The position numbers were made by a program, and so were the translations under genes. Shown here piece after piece: positions 1 through 10,230 of a DNA stretch of 64,000 nt. Below the pieces are notes generated by a model. That model ran no database searches, had not been told where the DNA came from, and worked only from the letters and a program-made list of their open reading frames with translations. The stretch's first letter is position 1, and each line of letters starts with the position of its first letter. This DNA comes from Anaerolineaceae bacterium (lineage in GTDB: Bacteria > Chloroflexota > Anaerolineae > Aggregatilineales > Phototrophicaceae), in NCBI GenBank assembly GCA_016124855.1, contig WGMX01000018.1:98017-162016 (forward strand), given 5' to 3'.

Positions 1-520
1 CGAAAATCACCAGCGTATCTGGCAGCATAAAGGCGACATCCGGTACATGCAAATCGTCAACGGTTGTCGAGGGCAAGCGCTCGAAGTAGCGAACACAGTC
101 ATAGCTCATAAAACCAACTGCGCCACCGACAAAACGGGGCAAACCGGGAAGGCGCACAGGCTTTACACGTCCAAATTCAGCTTTTACAGCATCCAAAGGG
201 TCTTCGTTTTCAGCCAAAGGACGCGTGGTGGTGACACCGTGCAAGGTATGATGTACCTGTCCATCTTGGACGACAATTGTGCCTTTGGGGTTCACACCGA
301 GAAATGAATAACGTCCAACCTGTTCACCACCTTCAACACTTTCAAGCAGAAAGGAAAATTGGTCGGCCCGCGCCAGTTTGAGATAAACAGAGACAGGTGT
401 TTCGAGGTCAGCCGGAAGCATCCGGTAAACAGGAACCAGATCACCTTGAGCAAAGAGTTGAGAGACACGTTCGCGGCTGGGGCGGATATTTTCGTGGGTT
501 TGAGTGGCAAAAAGCACCAT
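1..520 (-). CDS. trpE: Anthranilate synthase component I, N-terminal part (runs off window)
   Basis: The minus strand carries an open frame from an ATG at 520 down to the window edge, about 173 residues without a stop. It starts MVLFATQTHENIRPSRERV. Segments such as VPVYRMLPADLETPVSVYLKL, FLLESVEGGEQVGRYSFLG and GGAVGFMSYDCVRYFE are typical of the N-terminal domain of TrpE, which makes anthranilate from chorismate in tryptophan synthesis. The S-rich LLES element belongs to the tryptophan feedback site in known TrpE proteins. The catalytic C-terminal domain lies outside the window. A T-box leader upstream supports a tryptophan role. PabB is the alternative but is less likely given the leader. 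Confidence 0.9.
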   Translation of the reverse strand, partial: MVLFATQTHENIRPSRERVSQLFAQGDLVPVYRMLPADLETPVSVYLKLARADQFSFLLESVEGGEQVGRYSFLGVNPKGTIVVQDGQVHHTLHGVTTTRPLAENEDPLDAVKAEFGRVKPVRLPGLPRFVGGAVGFMSYDCVRYFERLPSTTVDDLHVPDVAFMLPDTLVIF

Positions 521-552
521 AATGAGTATCTCCAGAACAATTTAACCAACCA

Positions 553-805
553 ACAAAAAACCCCATCTCCATATCAAGGACGAGAAGGGGTTCCCGTGGT
601 GCCACCTTGGTTAAAGCTGTCATAAGAGACAACTCACTCTTTTCAGGTACGACAGTACATAAACCACTGTGATACCCTGCGCTCTGATAACGGTGCGCCT
701 CCGTCGTGGGCTACTATGATTTCGACCACGCAACTCCCCGGCCCATTCCACACCACCGTATGTATCGCCATCACACCTTTCGGCGACTCTCTGAACATCG
801 TGTTA
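553..805 (-). promoter_or_regulatory. T-box riboswitch leader (tryptophan-specific) of trpE
   Basis: Read on the minus strand, the leader has the AGAGAG bulge and GGTGTGATGGCGAT-like apical Stem I elements. The specifier loop reads GAATGGGCC, with TGG (Trp codon) at 745-743. The T-box core AAGGTGGCACCACGGG spans 608-593, and its TGGC (604-601) would pair with the CCA end of a tRNA with discriminator G, as bacterial tRNA-Trp has. A terminator follows: AACCCC (592-587) pairs with GGGGTT (564-559), a TCTC/GAGA inner stem extends it, and a T-run follows. In the known mechanism uncharged tRNA-Trp stabilises the antiterminator and lets trpE be transcribed. Confidence 0.9.
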
Positions 806-852
806 ATGTGTACTATTCCAGATCAACGTTTTTATGTATTCAATTAGAAAAG

Positions 853-881
853 AGAGTAACCACAATTCGGATTTCTGTCAA
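853..881 (-). promoter_or_regulatory. Sigma70-type promoter of the trpE T-box transcript
   Basis: On the minus strand TTGACA (881-876) is followed by a 17-bp spacer and TACTCT (858-853). This predicts a start near 846, about 40 nt before the T-box Stem I. The -35 is a perfect consensus match; the -10 is weak. Confidence 0.6.
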
Positions 882-940
882 GCACTTCGTTTTTCAGCTA
901 TACTGGTTTTTGCAATTGGGTCAATCAAAAAAGGGTGATT

Positions 941-2899
941 ATGCGTCCCATCAAATCGCTTTTACTGTTAATACTTTGCTCCATCGGTTTAGTTCTCAGC
1001 ATTTCCCCACTCGCGGCTCAAGGCACGCAAACGCTCCCTGAAAAACTCAAGAGTTTAGATGGGTATCAATGCCCTAACAGTGATTTTACATGCCTTAAAT
1101 TGAAAGTGCCGCTTGACCACACCAACCCCGGTGACAAGCGCACGATTGAGGTTGTTTTTGGCATCCTTCCAGCTACTGGCAACCGAACAGGCATGTTTGT
1201 GACAGCAACCGGCGGGCCGGGTTCATCGGGTTTGGAAACAGCCGACAGTTACGCAAGGGATTTTGATCCAGCGATTAAAGAGCATTATGATCTGGTGTTT
1301 TTTGATCAGCGCGGTGCAAAACAATCAGGTAATTTAGAATGCCCGAATGCGCTCGACAAATTTGGCATCGGCAACATAACCACTTTTACCGATCAACAAG
1401 GTGCAGCGCTCGAAAATACATCACGTTCATTTGCAGAGGAATGTGTCGCTGAAATTGCTCAAGAAGGCGTCCCAGAAGATACACTCAAATTCTACGGTAC
1501 ATCACAAGCAGTTGAAGACCTTGAAGCGTTCCGAACGGCTATTGGTGATGAGAAATTGTGGCTCTACGGCGAAAGCTATGGGACAGAATATGCTCAAACT
1601 TATGCGGCGGCACACCCCGAACATTTAGCAGCCTTGTTCCTTGACGGTACGGTTGATCTCACCACACCCATTTTAGATTTCCAGAAGGAACAGACACAAG
1701 CCTTCAATGATGTTTTAGTGGCGACCCTCCAAGATTGTGACCGCAACGCGGATTGTTCGGCTGAAGTCGGCGGGAATGCGCTAGCATTTTACGATGATTT
1801 GATTACTGAACTGGGCAGACGTGGAATTACTTACAAATTCCCTGTTGCATCAGGGCGACTTGAAGATCGAGTATTCACAAAGGATATGCTCGAATCAGTT
1901 GCATCTGATGCGATCTATACCCAATACGGTCGCATGTTGTTCCAGCGAGCGATGGCTGCCGCATATCAAAGTGATTTTGTGCCATTAGCGCGAATCTTTT
2001 ATGCGACCAACCAATATAGTTCGGAAGGTCGAGTGCCTCAACTTGGAGATGCTGCCGATAACACCTTGTATTTCGTCATCGCTTGTGCCGACCACAAAAT
2101 CGTAGACGGAACACCCGAAGCGCAGGCCACAGCGTATCTGCAAGCTGGTGCGGCTGTTCAAGCGGCAGTACCGCGGCTCACCGGTGGATTTTATGGACGA
2201 CTTCCCTGTGCGTTCTGGCCGGGTGACGCGCCTGTAACGCCACCGCAACCTTTGGTCGCTAAAGGGATAACCACGTTTGTAATGGGCGCAACGACTGATC
2301 CCGCAACACCTGTACAAAATGGTAAACGAGTTTACAGCCACTTGGATGATGGCTATCTGATTACGGCTGAGGGTGGCGCGCATGTCATTTTCAACCGCAG
2401 CAACAGCTGCCCTGACAGCATCATCAAAGACTTTCTGGTTAATGGCAAAAAACCATCTCAACGGGAAACAACCTGTGAAGGGGTTATCGCAACACCGTAT
2501 ATTCCCCTTGCACCGTCTAGTGTACGTGCGTTTGACACCCCCTTACAGATTATGGATGCCGTCTACAACGAGATTTTCTACCTACCTGACTACTACTATT
2601 GGAATGGAAATACCCTGACACTGGCTTCCTGTTCAGCGGGTGGGGTCATTGGCTTTTCGCCGAGCCTTGATGATGGAGATCAATTCCGGTTAAGTGACTG
2701 TGCATTCTTCAACGGCTTTACCATGACGGGAAGCGGTCGATATAAAGACAAGGTTTTCACGCTTGAGGTACGCATCGGCGGTTTTGAAACGGGTTCACTC
2801 ACTTATACCAAAGATGCCAACGGGAAAATTACCGTTAAGGGGCAATATGCTGAGCAACAGATCGATTTATCCGACACGCGCACTGATTCAGCGGCGTAA
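941..2899 (+). CDS. Secreted alpha/beta-hydrolase, tripeptidyl-aminopeptidase-like (copy 1)
   Basis: 652 aa. It probably acts outside the membrane, releasing N-terminal residues from peptides as in the TAP/proline iminopeptidase-like S33 group; the substrate is inferred. A signal peptide (MRPIKSLLLLILCSIGLVL, cleavage near AAQG) is followed by an alpha/beta-hydrolase fold. Visible elements are the oxyanion motif GGPGSSG near residue 91, the nucleophile in GESYG (Ser ~212), Asp in TTDPATP (~453) and His in GGAHVIF (~481). The C-terminal 130 residues, with several Cys, form an extra domain not recognised. ATG 941 is preferred over GTG 935 because AAGGG lies five bases before it. The next gene is a paralogue 20 bp downstream, so they are probably co-transcribed. 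Confidence 0.82.
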   Translation: MRPIKSLLLLILCSIGLVLSISPLAAQGTQTLPEKLKSLDGYQCPNSDFTCLKLKVPLDHTNPGDKRTIEVVFGILPATGNRTGMFVTATGGPGSSGLETADSYARDFDPAIKEHYDLVFFDQRGAKQSGNLECPNALDKFGIGNITTFTDQQGAALENTSRSFAEECVAEIAQEGVPEDTLKFYGTSQAVEDLEAFRTAIGDEKLWLYGESYGTEYAQTYAAAHPEHLAALFLDGTVDLTTPILDFQKEQTQAFNDVLVATLQDCDRNADCSAEVGGNALAFYDDLITELGRRGITYKFPVASGRLEDRVFTKDMLESVASDAIYTQYGRMLFQRAMAAAYQSDFVPLARIFYATNQYSSEGRVPQLGDAADNTLYFVIACADHKIVDGTPEAQATAYLQAGAAVQAAVPRLTGGFYGRLPCAFWPGDAPVTPPQPLVAKGITTFVMGATTDPATPVQNGKRVYSHLDDGYLITAEGGAHVIFNRSNSCPDSIIKDFLVNGKKPSQRETTCEGVIATPYIPLAPSSVRAFDTPLQIMDAVYNEIFYLPDYYYWNGNTLTLASCSAGGVIGFSPSLDDGDQFRLSDCAFFNGFTMTGSGRYKDKVFTLEVRIGGFETGSLTYTKDANGKITVKGQYAEQQIDLSDTRTDSAA

Positions 2900-2919
2900 C
2901 ACCAATAGCAAAGGCTATC

Positions 2920-4869
2920 ATGGGAAAACTGATTAGATGTATCGCAACTATTTTCTGTGCGCTGTTCATTCCCAGTATGTCGGTCACTGGTGGGGTGTTC
3001 GCTCAAACGACGACTCAAGATAGGCTTGATAAGCTGGGGGGGTATCCCTGCCCCGACAGTGATTTTACGTGCGTGAAGTTAACCGTACCACTCGATCACT
3101 TCGCGAAAGATGACTCACGCACAATTGATGTGGTTTTTGGTGTGCTGCCCGCAACAGGCGAACGAAAAGGCACATTTGTCATTGCTACAGGAGGCCCCGG
3201 TTCATCAGGTTTGGCCGCAGCCGATTCGTATGTACCCTATTACGACACATCAATTCCTGAGCATTATGACATTGTGTTCTTCGACCAGCGTGGTTCGTAT
3301 CTATCCGGCAATCTGCAATGCCCGAACGCGGTCGCGATCTACTATAGTTCCGATGGCGAGGCATCGACACCCGAACAAGAGAAAGCGCTTATTCAGACGG
3401 CTCATACTTTTGCTGACGACTGCATCAAAGAAATGGGAGTAGATCGCTCGACACTACCATTTTATGGTACTAATCAGGCAGTGGCTGATTTAGAAACGTT
3501 CCGGCAAGCGATTGGCGATGAGAAGATTTGGCTCTATGGTGAGAGTTACGGCACACAATATGCCCAAACCTATACCGCTGCCTATCCAGAACATGTAGCC
3601 GGATTAATTCTGGATGGCACCGTCGATATGACGCATTCGCTCACCGATTATTATGTTGAGCAAACTCAAGCTTTTAGTGACGTGATCCAAGAAACACTTC
3701 AGGCTTGCAATGCTGATGAATCCTGCGCGGGTGATTTTGTTGGTGGGGACGCGATTGCTTTTTACGACACGATACGCACTGAACTTGGAAGCAAAGCTGA
3801 AACGTTAAACTTCCCGCTGCCGAATGGCACTCAAGCTACACGGCAATTTACGCTGTCTGATTTGCAAACGGTTGTCGCCAATTTAGGTTACAGCGAGGGC
3901 GACCGGATGCTACTGTTACGTGCTTTGGCAGCCGCTTCACATGGTGATCTTGTGCCGTTGAAACGTGAATTTTATGTCGCGCTTGGGATTGATCCGGCAA
4001 CCGAAGAACCGATTCCCGGCAGCAGTGATGATTACTCCGATGCTTTATATTATGCGGTTGAGTGCAACGACTATGCGCTTGCCGGTGATACGCCCGCAGA
4101 ACGTGCAGAAAATTATGTTCGAGCAGGCGACCAGACGGATGTTAATGTGCCGGATTTAGCTTCGATTTTTTACGGTGATTTACCCTGTGCATTCTGGCCG
4201 GGTAATCCTCCCGCAGAACGACCTGCACCGCTGGTCGCTAAAGGTATTCCGACGCTGGTACTCGGTGCAACGGCTGACCCTGCCACGCCTGTCGATAATG
4301 GACGGCACGTGTTCAAGAATCTCGACGACGGTTATTTAATCACAATGCAGGGCGGGCCGCATGTTATTTATGCGCGTGGCGATGCCTGTCCCGATGATTT
4401 GGTGACAGCATTTTTAGTCGAGGACAAAATGCCTGCCGAACGTGAGACAACCTGCGACGGTACAGTGATCGATGCTTATCTGCCAAATGCCCCTGCTGAT
4501 GCCGGTCACTTTGAGACAGCGCTTGAGGCAATGGACTCAACCTACACCGAAATTTACTATCTACCCGAATACTATTATGGCAGCACGTCAGATACGATTG
4601 AAGCAAGCTGCCCTTACAGCGGATCGATTACTTTTGATGTACCCGATGATAATGGGCAGGCAATCCACCTAAAAGACTGTGCTTTTAGCGAGGGTTTCTC
4701 GCTCACAGGTGATGGAAACTACGCTGATGGTGCGATCACCTTGGATGTGAGGGTTAGCGGCCTCAAGGAAGGCCAACTCAATTATTCGGTAGATGCTGAT
4801 GGTAACTCAAAAGTGACAGGTGACTATGGTGGCGAAAAGGTTGATCTTTCAAGTTCGACGTCAGCATAA
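2920..4869 (+). CDS. Secreted alpha/beta-hydrolase, tripeptidyl-aminopeptidase-like (copy 2)
   Basis: 649 aa and clearly paralogous to the preceding gene over its whole length. It has a signal peptide ending near VFAQ, GGPGSSG near residue 91, GESYG (Ser ~209), TADPATP (Asp ~453) and GGPHVIY (His ~481). The catalytic positions coincide with copy 1 almost residue for residue, so this is a tandem duplication with divergence. Both keep conserved extracellular cysteines, for example YPCPDSDFTCVKL and GDLPCAFWPG. AAAGG precedes ATG 2920 at a normal distance. The likely role is extracytoplasmic peptide trimming; the specificity split between the copies cannot be read from sequence. Confidence 0.82.
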   Translation: MGKLIRCIATIFCALFIPSMSVTGGVFAQTTTQDRLDKLGGYPCPDSDFTCVKLTVPLDHFAKDDSRTIDVVFGVLPATGERKGTFVIATGGPGSSGLAAADSYVPYYDTSIPEHYDIVFFDQRGSYLSGNLQCPNAVAIYYSSDGEASTPEQEKALIQTAHTFADDCIKEMGVDRSTLPFYGTNQAVADLETFRQAIGDEKIWLYGESYGTQYAQTYTAAYPEHVAGLILDGTVDMTHSLTDYYVEQTQAFSDVIQETLQACNADESCAGDFVGGDAIAFYDTIRTELGSKAETLNFPLPNGTQATRQFTLSDLQTVVANLGYSEGDRMLLLRALAAASHGDLVPLKREFYVALGIDPATEEPIPGSSDDYSDALYYAVECNDYALAGDTPAERAENYVRAGDQTDVNVPDLASIFYGDLPCAFWPGNPPAERPAPLVAKGIPTLVLGATADPATPVDNGRHVFKNLDDGYLITMQGGPHVIYARGDACPDDLVTAFLVEDKMPAERETTCDGTVIDAYLPNAPADAGHFETALEAMDSTYTEIYYLPEYYYGSTSDTIEASCPYSGSITFDVPDDNGQAIHLKDCAFSEGFSLTGDGNYADGAITLDVRVSGLKEGQLNYSVDADGNSKVTGDYGGEKVDLSSSTSA

Positions 4870-4988
4870 TTGGGTTTCGAGCGAGGGTTTGCCGATAGAA
4901 ATACCTAGTTTGTCTGGTTCACTTTCCTAATTTAGGCTATAATCCACTATAAGACAAAAATTCTAATAAATCTAAAAGAATAACTTCA

Positions 4989-5333
4989 ATGCTTGCCTAC
5001 AACGATTATGTTTCAAAGATACTAGAAGTGGCAAAATTCTTGATTACCGACCAAAGAATTCAACACAAGGTATCCGTTACTCTCAGTTTTTCTCAAGATG
5101 GAATGTCTCCAATAGTCTATATCCGCTTGAAAGCCATGTATGGAGATAATGCAATCGAGTCTGAGATCCAATTTTGGGAAGTTGAGGAAGATATAATGTA
5201 CATCAATTTAGATGCAGGATTTGTTGATCCTACAGGCGAGCCTGTAATTATAATTAATTCGGAATGGTTTAAATGCGTTGAAGTAGATGAAGCAAAAGCT
5301 GTCATCGAGAGAGTCATAAAGTTATATGAATAA
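4989..5333 (+). CDS. Small hypothetical protein, AT-rich gene
   Basis: 114 aa, not recognised. It starts MLAYNDYVSKILEVAKFL and looks like an alpha/beta soluble protein: an N-terminal helix, beta strands around VSVTLSF and IVYIRLKAMY, an acidic middle, and a C-terminal helix DEAKAVIERVIKLYE. There is no signal peptide, transmembrane helix or cysteine-rich motif except one Cys. The gene and its 120-bp upstream spacer are visibly richer in A/T than both neighbours, which suggests recent acquisition. A -10-like TATAAT lies near 4937. Size and composition would fit a small immunity or regulatory protein, but nothing shows that directly. Confidence 0.6.
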   Translation: MLAYNDYVSKILEVAKFLITDQRIQHKVSVTLSFSQDGMSPIVYIRLKAMYGDNAIESEIQFWEVEEDIMYINLDAGFVDPTGEPVIIINSEWFKCVEVDEAKAVIERVIKLYE

Positions 5334-5354
5334 TCGAAAAGTTTGGAGCCAATC

Positions 5355-7109
5355 TTGTCCTTAACCAACCGTGAGATTGCTGATATTTTTGAAAATGTCG
5401 CCACGATGCTGGAAATCAAAGGCGAAATTATTCATCGCGTGCTTTCCTATCGGCGGGCAGGTGAAACACTCCGTGAACTGCCGCGCGATCTCCATGCAAT
5501 TGCCGCCGAGGGTAAACTGACCGAGATTCCCAGTATAGGTGATACTTTAGCGGCTAAAATCAACGAGATGTTAGACACAGGTAAGTTAGAATTTTACGAG
5601 AAACTGACGAAAGAAATTCCATCCGGCTTGGTGGATATTGTGCATATCAATGGGGTTGGCCCCAAGAAAGCCAAACTCTTTTGGAAAGAACTGAATATCA
5701 CCACCGTGCCTGAGTTAGAAGCGGCTGCTCGTGGTGGTAAACTGCGGGATTTAGCGGGTATGGGCGCAAAGAGTGAACTCAAAATCATCGAAGGCATCGA
5801 GTCATTGGCACGGCAAACCGGACGCACGCCACTCGGTAATGCCCTACCCGCTGCACAAGCTATTCTCGACGTGGTGATGAAAGTTCCGGGTGCAATCGAA
5901 GGTGTCATCGCAGGCAGCATCAGACGTGCGCGTCCGACAATTGGTGATGTTGATTTGCTGGTTGCCAGCGACGATGCCACGCCGATTATGGATACGTTCG
6001 TCGCAATGGAACAGGTTGCGCTCATACACGGTCATGGGCCGACGAAAAGCAGCGTCGAACTGCTGAATGGCTTGCAGGTTGATTTGCGTGTGTTGGAAAA
6101 AGCCCGCTGGGGAACAGCACTCAATTACTTCACCGGCAGTCAAGCGCACAACATCCGAATGCGAGAACTTGCGCTCAAAAAAGGCTACAGCCTGAACGAA
6201 CATGCCTTTAGCCCAGTGGATAAAGAAGGCAATATCATCGAGGACGCGCCGAAAATATTGTGCGCAACTGAGAAAGAAGTTTACGCGACAGTCGGACTAC
6301 CTTGGATACCGCCAGAACTCCGTGAGGACAGCGGTGAAATCGAAGCGGCTCAGGCTGGAAAACTGCCAAAGCTGATCTCAATGGATGATATGCACGCTGA
6401 CCTACATATGCATACGACCGCCAGTGATGGAACGCGCAGCATCCGCGAAATGGCTGAGGAAGCCCGCCAGCGCGGTCGGAAATTCATCGTGATTACCGAT
6501 CACTCGCACAGCTTAGGGATTGCAAATGGCTTGACGATTGAACGATTGCTGGCGCAGCAGGAAGAAGTCCGCAAAGTCGATACCGAATTCAGCGGAAGTA
6601 TTCGCGTGTTTCATGGCACGGAGATGGACATCAACGCTGATGGCACACTCGATTTCCCTGATGAGATTCTCGCCAAGTTGGATTTTGTAATTGCCTCGTT
6701 ACATGTGAGTTTGCGGCAGCCACGCGAACAAATCACAGCACGGATGTTGAGTGCGATTCGTAATCCACATGTTGATTTGATCGGGCATCCCCGCGCACAA
6801 ATTTTGCCTGATCGTGAACCGGCTGACCTCGATATGGATGAGGTGTTTAACGCAGCCAGAGAAAGTGGGATTGCGCTGGAAATTAATGCCAATCCAAGAC
6901 GGCTTGATTTGGAAGCGCAGTTCGCCCGCCGAGCAGTTGAGATGGGAATCCCGCTGTCGATTAATACTGATGCTCATGCCCCCGATCATATGGATTTGAT
7001 GATGTATGGTGTCATGACCGCACGGCGCGGTTGGGTTACTGCCGAGTCGGTCATCAATACATGGCCTTTAGAACGCTTTCTACAGTGGACACAAAGCCGA
7101 GGGCGATAA
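5355..7109 (+). CDS. polX: DNA polymerase/3'-5' exonuclease PolX
   Basis: 584 aa. This family X polymerase fills short gaps in base-excision repair and carries a PHP nuclease domain. The N-terminal 8-kDa-like and helix-hairpin-helix region (VDIVHINGVGPKKAKLFW) is followed by the nucleotidyltransferase motif GSIRRARPTIGDVDLL, with Asp at about 198 and 200 as metal ligands. The PHP domain starts near residue 347 with ADLHMHTTASDG and continues with ITDHSHS, FHGTEMDI, SLHVS, GHP and TDAHAPDH, all metal-binding motifs. TTG 5355 is preferred: GGAG lies six bases before it and family members begin MTNRE-like. An in-frame TTG at 5343 is the alternative. It is the first gene of a run with the SH3b protein and ligA. 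Confidence 0.92.
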   Translation: MSLTNREIADIFENVATMLEIKGEIIHRVLSYRRAGETLRELPRDLHAIAAEGKLTEIPSIGDTLAAKINEMLDTGKLEFYEKLTKEIPSGLVDIVHINGVGPKKAKLFWKELNITTVPELEAAARGGKLRDLAGMGAKSELKIIEGIESLARQTGRTPLGNALPAAQAILDVVMKVPGAIEGVIAGSIRRARPTIGDVDLLVASDDATPIMDTFVAMEQVALIHGHGPTKSSVELLNGLQVDLRVLEKARWGTALNYFTGSQAHNIRMRELALKKGYSLNEHAFSPVDKEGNIIEDAPKILCATEKEVYATVGLPWIPPELREDSGEIEAAQAGKLPKLISMDDMHADLHMHTTASDGTRSIREMAEEARQRGRKFIVITDHSHSLGIANGLTIERLLAQQEEVRKVDTEFSGSIRVFHGTEMDINADGTLDFPDEILAKLDFVIASLHVSLRQPREQITARMLSAIRNPHVDLIGHPRAQILPDREPADLDMDEVFNAARESGIALEINANPRRLDLEAQFARRAVEMGIPLSINTDAHAPDHMDLMMYGVMTARRGWVTAESVINTWPLERFLQWTQSRGR

Positions 7110-7111
7110 CC

Positions 7112-8023
7112 ATGCCAGAACGTCGGCGCATTCCAGAAGATAACAAACCTCAACCGGGCAAATCGTCGGGTGACGACAAGCAGCCTACGCAGCCGTTCTT
7201 GCCACCTGAACTGCCGGATGACGATGCGACGCGCCTACAAACGGTTCACGATCAAACCCGCTATATGCCACCGGTCAAAGATACACGGCTTAATCCGCCA
7301 CAGCCTACACAATCCGCGCCCGCACCCATACCCGAAAAGCCCAAACATGATACAGGGGTGATAGTACCGAATACTCCGCAGCAAGTTCGGCCCTATCCAC
7401 CAAACAATGAGATTTCTAAGCCCAAACGTGGACAAGATCAAGTATATGCACCAGTACGGCGGGTCTCTCCCAATCGGAACTCGCCATTTCGGTTACCAAT
7501 TTGGTCGGTTTTCTTGATGTTGATGTTTGTGGTTGGTGCGGTGGCCTGTGTGGTGGTCGCTATCCTCGGTCTTGGAGGACGAAATGCGCCGACTGCGCCA
7601 CCTGAATTTGTGGTTATATCAGCCGTACCGAGTACGATGCCAGAAGTAACTATTCCATCGCTGTTGGCAACACCTACACTGCCCGCAGAATTCCAACAAG
7701 CTGATGGTGCAAATTTCGTACTGGCTGGCCCAACACTCGCGCCGATTGTTTACACCGCCACTCCCACACAACCACCCCAAATTACCATCGGCAGCACCGT
7801 TGTGATTGTTGGCGATCAAGGCATCAATATCCGCAATAATCCCGGCACCAATAATGGCGTGGTTACGGTGGCAAACCCCGGTGAGCAGTTCACCGTAATA
7901 GATGGTCCACAACAATCCAACGGTTTGAACTGGTGGCAACTGGCTGACCAAGCGAAAGGTATTACGGGGTGGGCAGCCGAAAATGATGGCACCACCGACC
8001 TGTTCCAAGTGGTAACTCCCTAA
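7112..8023 (+). CDS. Membrane-anchored protein with C-terminal bacterial SH3 domain
   Basis: 303 aa. A long hydrophilic Pro/Gln-rich cytoplasmic N-terminus (about residues 1-125) is followed by one transmembrane helix (IWSVFLMLMFVVGAVACVVV) and an extracytoplasmic Thr/Pro linker. The C-terminus is an SH3b domain (GINIRNNPGTNNGVV to GWAAEN), a fold that often binds cell-wall peptide. ATG 7112 is chosen because GAGGG lies eight bases upstream; the open frame extends back into polX. Three bases separate it from the polX stop, so the two are probably co-transcribed. A wall-binding or wall-sensing role is inferred. Confidence 0.75.
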   Translation: MPERRRIPEDNKPQPGKSSGDDKQPTQPFLPPELPDDDATRLQTVHDQTRYMPPVKDTRLNPPQPTQSAPAPIPEKPKHDTGVIVPNTPQQVRPYPPNNEISKPKRGQDQVYAPVRRVSPNRNSPFRLPIWSVFLMLMFVVGAVACVVVAILGLGGRNAPTAPPEFVVISAVPSTMPEVTIPSLLATPTLPAEFQQADGANFVLAGPTLAPIVYTATPTQPPQITIGSTVVIVGDQGINIRNNPGTNNGVVTVANPGEQFTVIDGPQQSNGLNWWQLADQAKGITGWAAENDGTTDLFQVVTP

Positions 8024-8059
8024 CGATCAATCGTACTCGTTTTAATGATAAAGGGTTAA

Positions 8060-10129
<2,070 letters not shown>

Positions 10130-10144
10130 TCGCACGTTATCCCG

Positions 10145-10176
10145 CAGGGCGAATCCTACATTTGCCCTGTATTTTT
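10145..10176 (+). terminator. Rho-independent terminator after ligA
   Basis: CAGGGC (10145-10150) pairs with GCCCTG (10164-10169), followed by ATTTTT. The hairpin resembles the one at 26407-26433. Confidence 0.65.
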
Positions 10177-10192
10177 CCCACATGATTGTGTT

Positions 10193-10230
10193 AGGCTGTT
10201 GGAATTATCCCACATCGAGAGCAACAGCCT
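10193..10230 (+). promoter_or_regulatory. Inverted repeat ending at the start codon of the methyltransferase gene
   Basis: AGGCTGTTG (10193-10201) and CAACAGCCT (10222-10230) form a perfect 9-bp inverted repeat with a 20-base loop. The second arm abuts ATG 10231, so the mRNA hairpin would hold the bases just before the start codon. The only SD-like GAGAG lies in the loop. Confidence 0.5.
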
